Shown here piece after piece: positions 1 through 5,145 of a stretch of 5,145 nt of DNA. The stretch's first letter is position 1. Each line of letters starts with the position of its first letter. The translations under genes were made by a program, and so were the position numbers. Origin of the DNA: an uncultured Eubacteriales bacterium (GTDB taxonomy: Bacteria > Bacillota > Clostridia > Lachnospirales > Anaerotignaceae). The DNA is taken from NCBI GenBank assembly GCA_900546215.1, contig URCD01000125.1, positions 1-5,145 on the forward strand. Reading direction: 5' to 3'. The notes below the pieces were generated by a model. The model made no database searches, was not told the origin of the DNA, and was given only the letters and a program-made list of their open reading frames with translations.

Positions 1-90
1 GCTTGGTAATATGTCAAAATTAATTATATTGCTGTAACTAAAATTAATTCATTAAAAATGAAAGTTTTCAAATGATAAAAGATTTTCATA

Positions 91-119
91 TAGAACCGTA
101 TGTAAACTTGTGGTATACT
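91..119 (+). promoter_or_regulatory. Probable pckA promoter, extended -10 type
   Basis: A TATACT hexamer at 114-119 is preceded by TGG at 111-113, which makes an extended -10 element. The best -35 candidate at the usual 17-bp spacing is TAGAAC at 91-96, which matches TTGACA at only three positions, so recognition would rest mainly on the extended -10. Transcription would start near 126 and give a leader of about 30 nt, too short for a riboswitch. No experimental support; the call rests on hexamer match and position. Confidence 0.6.
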
Positions 120-145
120 TACTAATAATGAAATTTTAGAGATAC

Positions 146-150
146 GGAGG
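146..150 (+). promoter_or_regulatory. pckA ribosome binding site
   Basis: GGAGG lies 6 nt upstream of the ATG at 157, at ideal Shine-Dalgarno spacing. It fixes the pckA start, and no competing in-frame start with a comparable site is seen upstream. Confidence 0.85.
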
Positions 151-156
151 AACGAG

Positions 157-1731
157 ATGAAAACACTACATCCTATTGAGCTTGGTATTGGCGGCAGCGG
201 AACAGTATACCGCAATCTGACAGCCCCTCAGCTTGTTGAAAAGGCTCTCAAAAATGGAGAGGGCATATTATCAAGCACGGGTGCTCTTGTGGTTAATACG
301 GGTAAATACACAGGCCGTTCACCTGATGATAAATACATTGTCGACTGCCCATCAGTTCACGATGACATTGCATGGGGAAATGTAAATCGGCCTATGAGAA
401 AAGAGAACTTTGATATAATAAAAAGCAAAATGCTTGCTTATCTTCAAAATAGGGAACTATATATATTTGACGGATTTGCAGGAGCGGATAAAAAATATTC
501 TAAAAGCTTCAGAATTATTAACGAGCTTGCCTCTCAAAATTTATTTATTAAAAATCTTCTTGTGGAACCGACTGATGAAGAGCTCAATAGCTTTGCGCCT
601 GAATTTACTATAATAGCAGCACCTGGTTTTAAATGTATTCCAGAGATTGACAATACAAACAGTGAGGCGTGTATTGCTGTAGATTATGAGCAGAAAACTG
701 TACTTATCGCTGGGTCCCAATACAGCGGAGAAATAAAAAAGAGCGTATTTTCTGTTATGAATTATGTACTTCCTAAAAATGGAGTACTTTCTATGCATTG
801 CTCTGCTAACATAGGTAAGGAGGGCGATACCGCCATATTTTTTGGCCTTTCAGGAACCGGTAAAACAACCCTTAGCGCGGACCCTGCAAGAAGACTGATT
901 GGTGATGACGAGCACGGCTGGTCTGACGATGGCATATTTAATATTGAAGGCGGTTGCTACGCCAAGTGCATTGACTTGACAGAAGAAAATGAGCCTGAAA
1001 TTTATAGAGCTATTAAATTTGGAACTCTTCTTGAAAATGTTGTAATTGACCCGGAAACAGGGGAACCAGATTACAGTAACGGTACTCTTACTGAAAATAC
1101 AAGGGCAGGTTATCCTGTATGCTATATTCCTAACGCGGAAATCAGTGGAAAGGGAGAGCAGCCTAAAACGGTTATATTCCTTACGGCCGACGCATTCGGC
1201 GTTCTTCCTCCTGTTTCAAGGCTTGATAACGATATGGCTATGTTCCACTTTGTGTCTGGATATACAAGTAAGCTTGCCGGAACGGAAAGAGGTATTACAG
1301 AACCTCAAACAACGTTTTCAACGTGCTTCGGAGCGCCTTTTCTTCCTCTTGAACCAAGTGTATATGCAAAAATGCTCGGTGAAAGGATTGAGAAAAACAA
1401 TTCAAGGGTATTTTTAATTAATACAGGCTGGTCAGGCGGCCCCTACGGCGTAGGCAGCAGAATAAAGCTGAAATATACAAGGGCAATGGTAGCAGCGGCT
1501 ATATCAGGGGAGCTTGATAATGTTGAGTATAAGCTTGATGACATATTTAATGTTTATATACCTCAGTCATGTCCTAATATTCCAGAAGAAATACTTAATC
1601 CTGTAAATACATGGAATGACAAAGTTGCCTACGAAAAGACGGCTAAGGAACTTGCTGGAAAGTTCAACGAGAATTTTAAAAAATATGCCCATATGCCTGA
1701 AAACATTGTAAAAGCAGGACCTAACTATTGA
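157..1731 (+). CDS. pckA: Phosphoenolpyruvate carboxykinase (ATP), EC 4.1.1.49
   Basis: Cytosolic enzyme that interconverts oxaloacetate + ATP and PEP + CO2 + ADP, at the PEP-oxaloacetate node. The family works in gluconeogenesis, and in many anaerobic fermenters in the reverse, ATP-yielding carboxylating direction; which applies here is inference. The 524-residue protein is full length (family about 520-540). Visible motifs in order: substrate-binding TGRSP (Arg54), the Lys195 and His214 metal-site region, P-loop GLSGTGKTT (230-238), the ATP-PEPCK signature LIGDDEHGWSDDGIFN (247-262, with the metal-binding Asp250/Asp251 pair), NTRAGYP with Arg316, and LTADAFGVLPPVSRL (342-356). The P-loop and DDEHGW signature separate it from the GTP-dependent family. 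The ATG follows GGAGG by 6 nt. It has its own promoter and a terminator right after the stop, so it appears monocistronic. No frameshift or missing catalytic residue is seen. Confidence 0.97.
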   Translation: MKTLHPIELGIGGSGTVYRNLTAPQLVEKALKNGEGILSSTGALVVNTGKYTGRSPDDKYIVDCPSVHDDIAWGNVNRPMRKENFDIIKSKMLAYLQNRELYIFDGFAGADKKYSKSFRIINELASQNLFIKNLLVEPTDEELNSFAPEFTIIAAPGFKCIPEIDNTNSEACIAVDYEQKTVLIAGSQYSGEIKKSVFSVMNYVLPKNGVLSMHCSANIGKEGDTAIFFGLSGTGKTTLSADPARRLIGDDEHGWSDDGIFNIEGGCYAKCIDLTEENEPEIYRAIKFGTLLENVVIDPETGEPDYSNGTLTENTRAGYPVCYIPNAEISGKGEQPKTVIFLTADAFGVLPPVSRLDNDMAMFHFVSGYTSKLAGTERGITEPQTTFSTCFGAPFLPLEPSVYAKMLGERIEKNNSRVFLINTGWSGGPYGVGSRIKLKYTRAMVAAAISGELDNVEYKLDDIFNVYIPQSCPNIPEEILNPVNTWNDKVAYEKTAKELAGKFNENFKKYAHMPENIVKAGPNY

Positions 1732-1736
1732 TATTT

Positions 1737-1782
1737 AGTCCTTCAAAGATGGAATTATTCCGTCAATGAGGGACTTTTTATT
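1737..1782 (+). terminator. Intrinsic terminator of pckA
   Basis: A hairpin begins 5 nt after the pckA stop. The outer stem pairs AGTCCTTCA (1737-1745) with TGAGGGACT (1767-1775), including one G-U pair. A symmetrical AA/AA internal loop follows, then an inner stem GATGGAA/TTCCGTC closed by a TTA loop. The 3' arm ends in a T run (1775-1779) and TTATT-like sequence. The opposite strand has no T run after the stem, so it should work only for + strand transcripts. Confidence 0.9.
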
Positions 1783-1881
1783 GGAACGCCGCAAAAGTGC
1801 ACATTAAAATGTTGTTATTTCGAGAGAATAAAGACGAGTTAAACAAAATTGAAAAAACAGTTAAATTGAACAGCCAGGTTA

Positions 1882-1911
1882 TTGACAAATGAGAGCAAAA
1901 TTTGATAAGAT
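1882..1911 (+). promoter_or_regulatory. Probable guaBA promoter
   Basis: A perfect -35 hexamer TTGACA lies at 1882-1887. The -10 is less clear: TAAGAT at 1906-1911 (18-bp spacer, preceded by TGA, an extended -10) or the overlapping GATAAG at 1904-1909 (16-bp spacer). Transcription would start near 1917-1919, giving a leader of roughly 45 nt. That leaves no room for a purine riboswitch, and I see no such aptamer in the gap, so guaBA control would have to act at initiation or through nucleotide levels. Confidence 0.7.
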
Positions 1912-1945
1912 TTGTTAAATTTAATGAATGACAGTATAGTGAATT

Positions 1946-1956
1946 AGGAGAAAGGA
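1946..1956 (+). promoter_or_regulatory. guaB ribosome binding region with two overlapping Shine-Dalgarno motifs
   Basis: AGGAG (1946-1950) and AAGGA (1952-1956) stand in series. AAGGA is 8 nt from the ATG at 1965. AGGAG is 14 nt from that ATG, but 8 nt from an in-frame GTG at 1959 and 6 nt from an out-of-frame ATG at 1957. The region therefore decides between competing starts and does not settle the choice alone. Confidence 0.6.
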
Positions 1957-1964
1957 ATGTGGAT

Positions 1965-3419
1965 ATGAATAAAATTGTAAAAGAAGGTCTTACATTTGAC
2001 GACGTGCTTCTAATACCCGCAAAAAGCAGTGTTCTTCCAAAGGATGTTGACCTTACAACAAGACTTACAAATAAAATTATTCTTAATGCTCCAATTATGA
2101 GTGCAGGAATGGACACTGTTACAGAATCTAAAATGGCGATTGCTATGGCCAGACAGGGCGGTATCGGCATCATACACAAAAACATGTCTATTGAGAAACA
2201 GGCAGAGGAAGTAGACAGAGTTAAACGTTCAGAGAACGGAGTTATTACAGACCCATTTTTCTTATCAGAAGATCACTATTTATATGACGCAGTAGCGCTT
2301 ATGGAAAAATACCGAATTTCAGGTGTTCCTATTACTAAAAACGGCAAACTCATTGGAATTTTAACAAATAGAGATATTCGTTTTGAAACAAATTACAATA
2401 AAAAAATTACAGATGTGATGACAAAGGATAACCTTATTACTGCACCTGTAGGAACAACTCTTTTAGACGCAAAAAAAATATTGACAGTACACAAGGTGGA
2501 AAAGCTTCCTATAGTTGATAACGAAGGTTATTTAAAAGGACTTATAACAATTAAAGATATTGAAAAGGCTATAAAATATCCTAATTCTGCAAAGGATTCA
2601 CAGGGAAGGCTTCTTGTAGGAGCCGCGGTGGGAGCAACGGCCGACGTGCTTGAAAGAATGGATGCCCTTGTAAAGATGAGCGTTGACGTAATAGTCATTG
2701 ATACTGCTCATGGACATTCAACTGGAGTTATTGAGACTGTTAAGAAAATAAAAACGGCATTTCCTGATGTACAGCTTATAGCAGGAAATGTAGCTACAGG
2801 AGAAGCCACAAGAGAGCTTATTGAAGCCGGAGCTGACTGCGTGAAGGTTGGTATTGGACCTGGTTCTATCTGTACGACTCGTGTTGTCGCAGGAATCGGT
2901 GTTCCGCAGATTACGGCAGTTATGGACTGTGCTGAGGCCGCTAAAGAATATAATGTGCCAATTATTGCCGACGGCGGTATTAAATATTCAGGAGATATTG
3001 TTAAAGCAATTGCCGCTGGAGCCAATGTATGTATGCTTGGAAGCTACTTCGCAGGATGTGAGGAAAGCCCTGGAGAAACAGAACTTTACCAGGGAAGAAA
3101 ATATAAGGTGTATAGAGGAATGGGTTCACTTGCGGCCATGGAATGCGGAAGCAAAGATAGATATTTCCAGGAGGACGCAAAAAAACTTGTGCCTGAAGGC
3201 GTTGAGGGACGTATAGCTTATAAAGGAAGTGTTGAAGATTCGGTTTATCAGCTTATGGGCGGACTTCGTTCAGGTATGGGTTACTGCGGAACGGCTACAA
3301 TAGATGATTTAAGAGAGAACGGCAAATTTATAAAAATGACAAGTGCGGGCCTTAGAGAAAGCCATCCTCATGACATACAGATTACAAAAGAGGCGCCTAA
3401 TTACAGTGTAGAATATTAA
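1965..3419 (+). CDS. guaB: Inosine-5'-monophosphate dehydrogenase, EC 1.1.1.205
   Basis: NAD-dependent oxidation of IMP to XMP, the first committed and usually rate-limiting step to GMP; cytosolic, tetrameric in the family. From the ATG the protein has 484 residues, normal for bacterial IMPDH (about 485-490). It shows an N-terminal barrel segment (EGLTFDDVLL, MSAGMDTVTE), a pair of CBS domains at about 93-208 (regulatory nucleotide-binding module in the family), then the barrel resumes with DTAHGHS (Asp246), the catalytic loop GIGPGSICTTR with nucleophile Cys303, and the IMP phosphate site around ADGG (Asp336). The mobile flap carries the Arg399-Tyr400 pair in DRYFQ and bacterial-type Glu411. 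The ATG at 1965 was chosen for AAGGA at 8 nt; a GTG at 1959 would add Met-Asp (486 residues) and cannot be excluded. guaA follows after 14 nt. No damage seen. Confidence 0.97.
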   Translation: MNKIVKEGLTFDDVLLIPAKSSVLPKDVDLTTRLTNKIILNAPIMSAGMDTVTESKMAIAMARQGGIGIIHKNMSIEKQAEEVDRVKRSENGVITDPFFLSEDHYLYDAVALMEKYRISGVPITKNGKLIGILTNRDIRFETNYNKKITDVMTKDNLITAPVGTTLLDAKKILTVHKVEKLPIVDNEGYLKGLITIKDIEKAIKYPNSAKDSQGRLLVGAAVGATADVLERMDALVKMSVDVIVIDTAHGHSTGVIETVKKIKTAFPDVQLIAGNVATGEATRELIEAGADCVKVGIGPGSICTTRVVAGIGVPQITAVMDCAEAAKEYNVPIIADGGIKYSGDIVKAIAAGANVCMLGSYFAGCEESPGETELYQGRKYKVYRGMGSLAAMECGSKDRYFQEDAKKLVPEGVEGRIAYKGSVEDSVYQLMGGLRSGMGYCGTATIDDLRENGKFIKMTSAGLRESHPHDIQITKEAPNYSVEY

Positions 3420-3422
3420 TTC

Positions 3423-3429
3423 AGGAGGG
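3423..3429 (+). promoter_or_regulatory. guaA ribosome binding site
   Basis: AGGAGGG lies in the 14-nt gap between guaB and guaA, 4 nt before the ATG at 3434. It is a near-perfect Shine-Dalgarno sequence. With no space for a promoter or terminator in the gap, it supports independent translation of guaA from the guaB transcript. Confidence 0.88.
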
Positions 3430-3433
3430 CATT

Positions 3434-4972
3434 ATGAATAACGAGTACGTACTTATACTTGACTTCGGAGGACAGTACAATCAGCTTATAGCACGACGTG
3501 TGCGTGAATGTAATGTATACTGTGAGGTAAAGCCTTATAATATGCCAATTGATGAGATTAGGAAACTTAATCCTAAGGGCATTATCTTTACAGGAGGACC
3601 AAATAGCGTATATGATGAGAAATCTCCTCATATCTCAAAAGAAGTATTTGAGCTTGGAGTACCTGTTTTGGGAATATGTTATGGATGTCAGATTATGGCA
3701 TATACATTAGGAGGTACTGTTTCATCTGCTAATTCTAAAAGCGAATATGGAAAGACTGAAGTTTCAATTGATAATACAAGCAAATTATTTAAGGGGATAG
3801 ATAAGAAGCAGATTTGCTGGATGAGCCATACAGACTATGTGACACATGTTCCTGACGGCTTTAAGGTAACTGCATCATCTGCAACATGTCCTACAGCCGC
3901 TATGGAATGTGAAGATAAAAATTTTTATGCTGTTCAGTTCCATCCCGAGGTTAACCATACTCCAAATGGAAAAGATATGCTTAGAAATTTCCTTTTCGAA
4001 GTATGCGGATGCAAAGGCGATTGGATAATGTCAAGCTATATTGAGGAACAGATTAAGGCTATACGAGAAAAAGTTGGGGAAGGAAAGGCTCTTTGTGCTC
4101 TTTCCGGAGGAGTCGACTCAAGTGTTGTAGCAGCGCTTGTTAGCAAGGCAATAGGAAAGCAGCTTACCTGTGTATTTGTCGACCACGGCCTCATGCGAAA
4201 AGACGAGGGTGACGAGGTTGAACAGGTATTTGACGGATTTTTTGAATCAAATTTCATAAGAGTAAACGCTCAGGAGAGGTTTTTGAACAAGCTTAAAGGA
4301 GTAACCGACCCAGAGAGTAAAAGGAAAATTATTGGTGAGGAATTTATTCGGGTATTTGAGGATGAGGCTAAGAAAATCGGCAAGGTTGACTTTCTTGTCC
4401 AGGGAACTATATATCCCGATGTAATTGAAAGCGGTCTTGGTGACAGTGCTGTAATTAAATCTCACCATAATGTTGGAGGACTTCCTTCAGTTGTAGATTT
4501 TAAAGAGCTGATTGAACCATTGAGATTGCTTTTTAAAGATGAAGTACGTCAGATGGGAACAGAGTTGGGTCTCCCTGAGTATATAGTTTGGCGTCAGCCG
4601 TTCCCAGGACCAGGACTGGGCATAAGGGTTATCGGAGAGGTAACAGAGGACAAGCTGGAGATACTGAGGGATGCAGACGCTATTTTCAGAGAGGAAATTA
4701 AAAACGCAGGCCTTGACAGAGATATTAATCAATATTTTGCTGTAATTACTGATATGCGTTCAGTAGGTGTTATGGGTGACGGAAGAACATACGACTATAC
4801 TGTGGCATTAAGGGGAGTTACAACTACAGATTTTATGACTGCTGACTGGGCAAGAATACCTTACGATGTGCTTGACAGGGTAAGTGTAAGAATTGTAAAT
4901 GAGGTTAAGCACGTTAATCGTATATGCTATGATATTACAAGTAAACCTCCTGCGACGATAGAGTGGGAGTAA
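3434..4972 (+). CDS. guaA: GMP synthase, glutamine-hydrolysing, EC 6.3.5.2
   Basis: Converts XMP + ATP + glutamine to GMP, AMP, PPi and glutamate; last step of guanine nucleotide synthesis, acting on the product of the upstream guaB. The 512-residue protein is the full two-domain form (family about 510-525). The class I glutamine amidotransferase domain spans about 5-190, with nucleophile Cys82 in GICYGCQ and His170/Glu172 in FHPEV. The ATP pyrophosphatase domain follows, with PP-loop SGGVDSS at 224-230 and the downstream GTIYPDVIESG and KSHHNVGGLP segments. The C-terminal dimerisation domain contains RQPFPGPGLGIRV (387-399) and ends in the conserved KPPATIEWE. One small variation: position 85 is Cys where GICYGMQ is most common. 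Start is fixed by AGGAGGG 4 nt upstream. The intact C-terminus matters because this end of guaA is an integration hotspot in other bacteria. Terminator lies 123 nt downstream. Confidence 0.97.
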   Translation: MNNEYVLILDFGGQYNQLIARRVRECNVYCEVKPYNMPIDEIRKLNPKGIIFTGGPNSVYDEKSPHISKEVFELGVPVLGICYGCQIMAYTLGGTVSSANSKSEYGKTEVSIDNTSKLFKGIDKKQICWMSHTDYVTHVPDGFKVTASSATCPTAAMECEDKNFYAVQFHPEVNHTPNGKDMLRNFLFEVCGCKGDWIMSSYIEEQIKAIREKVGEGKALCALSGGVDSSVVAALVSKAIGKQLTCVFVDHGLMRKDEGDEVEQVFDGFFESNFIRVNAQERFLNKLKGVTDPESKRKIIGEEFIRVFEDEAKKIGKVDFLVQGTIYPDVIESGLGDSAVIKSHHNVGGLPSVVDFKELIEPLRLLFKDEVRQMGTELGLPEYIVWRQPFPGPGLGIRVIGEVTEDKLEILRDADAIFREEIKNAGLDRDINQYFAVITDMRSVGVMGDGRTYDYTVALRGVTTTDFMTADWARIPYDVLDRVSVRIVNEVKHVNRICYDITSKPPATIEWE

Positions 4973-4976
4973 TGTA

Positions 4977-5025
4977 ACTACCGCCGCAAACCCTGTATTA
5001 GCAAGGCTTTGATAAGGATGGTAGT
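4977..5025 (+). other. Nested inverted repeats in the guaA 3' untranslated region
   Basis: ACTACC (4977-4982) can pair with GGTAGT (5020-5025). Inside it, CAAA-C-CCT (4987-4994) can pair with AGG-C-TTTG (5004-5011) with one C/C mismatch and a 9-nt loop. The outer and inner stems are separated by unpaired bases. No T run follows, so it is not a normal terminator. It could be a structured RNA tail or a DNA-level protein-binding site; the sequence cannot decide. Confidence 0.45.
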
Positions 5026-5051
5026 AGAAAACCAGTAAAATCAAGGCTTTG
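4987..5051 (+). repeat. Two 25-bp degenerate quasi-palindromic direct repeats, 40-bp period
   Basis: Unit 1 is 4987-5011 and unit 2 is 5027-5051; by eye they agree at 19 of 25 positions. The last ten bases, CAAGGCTTTG, are identical. Each unit has the form AAA-N-CC, 11 nt, GG-C-TTT, that is, inward-facing arms around a short spacer. No third copy is seen at the same period on either side. The form is compatible with paired recombinase or repressor binding sites, but no recombinase gene is in the window, so function is unassigned. Confidence 0.6.
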
Positions 5052-5069
5052 CAGACAGCAGGCAGACAG
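5051..5069 (+). repeat. Short tandem repeat, 8-bp GCAGACAG twice at 11-bp period
   Basis: GCAGACAG occurs at 5051-5058 and 5062-5069, separated by CAG. It directly abuts the second 25-bp repeat unit. An 11-bp period puts both copies on about the same helix face, but the repeat may be only replication slippage. Confidence 0.5.
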
Positions 5070-5095
5070 TGCTTTTATAAAAAATGAATATGAAG

Positions 5096-5136
5096 ATAGA
5101 AAAAGACGCATTTTTGAGATTTGCGTCTTTTTCTAT
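5096..5136 (+). terminator. Intrinsic terminator of the guaBA operon, probably bidirectional
   Basis: ATAGAAAAAGACGCA (5096-5110) pairs perfectly over 15 bp with TGCGTCTTTTTCTAT (5122-5136) around an 11-nt loop. The GC-containing core AGACGCA/TGCGTCT is followed by TTTTT on the + strand. The matching A run on the 5' side gives a T run on the - strand, so it could also stop transcription coming from the right-hand flank. Confidence 0.92.
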
Positions 5137-5145
5137 TGAGCTTTC

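Noticed and set aside
16..49. Exact direct repeat AAAATTAATT at 16-25 and 40-49
   Set aside because: Low-complexity A/T sequence in an AT-rich gap; ten matching bases of this composition are expected by chance.
1783..1958. Purine or guanine riboswitch, or T-box, upstream of guaB
   Set aside because: No conserved aptamer core is recognisable, the predicted leader is only about 45 nt, and there is no terminator/antiterminator pair between promoter and start.
1778..2185. Minus-strand open frame of 135 codons over the pckA-guaB gap and guaB start
   Set aside because: Half of it is antisense to conserved guaB sequence, the N-terminal half mirrors IMPDH codons, and no ribosome binding site or family is apparent.
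4808..5044. Minus-strand open frame of 78 codons overlapping the guaA end and 3' region
   Set aside because: Mostly antisense to conserved guaA codons, no ribosome binding site seen and no recognisable domain; the openness follows from guaA codon use.
5084..5145. Open reading frame starting at ATG 5084 and running off the window end (reads MNMKIEKDAFLRFAS...)
   Set aside because: It lies across the perfect terminator hairpin, which explains the bases, and has no Shine-Dalgarno sequence.
4961..5145. A guaA-integrated island with direct repeat of the guaA 3' end
   Set aside because: No second copy of the terminal GAGTGGGAGTAA is found in the remaining bases and no integrase gene is visible; an element beyond the window cannot be judged.

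Overview
The window holds three complete housekeeping genes, all on the + strand: an ATP-type phosphoenolpyruvate carboxykinase gene (pckA), then inosine-5'-monophosphate dehydrogenase (guaB) and GMP synthase (guaA). The low G+C content, strong AGGAGG-type ribosome binding sites, intrinsic terminators with U tracts, compact guaB-guaA pair and Firmicute-like protein sequences suggest a Clostridia-type Firmicute. A gut Lachnospiraceae or relative is a guess; I cannot place it more closely from the sequence alone.

Layout: 1-156 is AT-rich intergenic DNA ending in an extended -10 promoter and a good ribosome binding site. pckA (157-1731) is monocistronic: a long, near-symmetrical hairpin with a T run (1737-1782) starts 5 bases after its stop. 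The gap between pckA and guaB holds this terminator, then AT-rich DNA with a sigma-70/sigma-A type promoter (TTGACA at 1882) and the guaB leader, which is about 45 nt. That is too short for a guanine or purine riboswitch. guaB (1965-3419, or 1959 if GTG is used) is followed after 14 nt by guaA (3434-4972), so the two are almost certainly cotranscribed. The transcript ends at a perfect 15-bp hairpin terminator at 5096-5136.

Function: GuaB oxidises IMP to XMP and GuaA aminates XMP to GMP, so the operon is the complete guanine branch of purine synthesis. PckA interconverts oxaloacetate and PEP, in fermenters often in the CO2-fixing, ATP-forming direction. It belongs to a separate transcription unit and nothing here links it to purine synthesis.

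All three enzymes look intact, with the expected catalytic residues. I found no defence system, CRISPR array, complete mobile element, RNA gene or new protein family. The one stretch the genes do not explain is the 123 nt between the guaA stop and its terminator. It carries two 25-bp degenerate, quasi-palindromic repeats at an exact 40-bp period, nested inverted repeats and a small tandem repeat. As the 3' end of guaA is a known integration hotspot, this may be a recombination-site scar, but that is inference.
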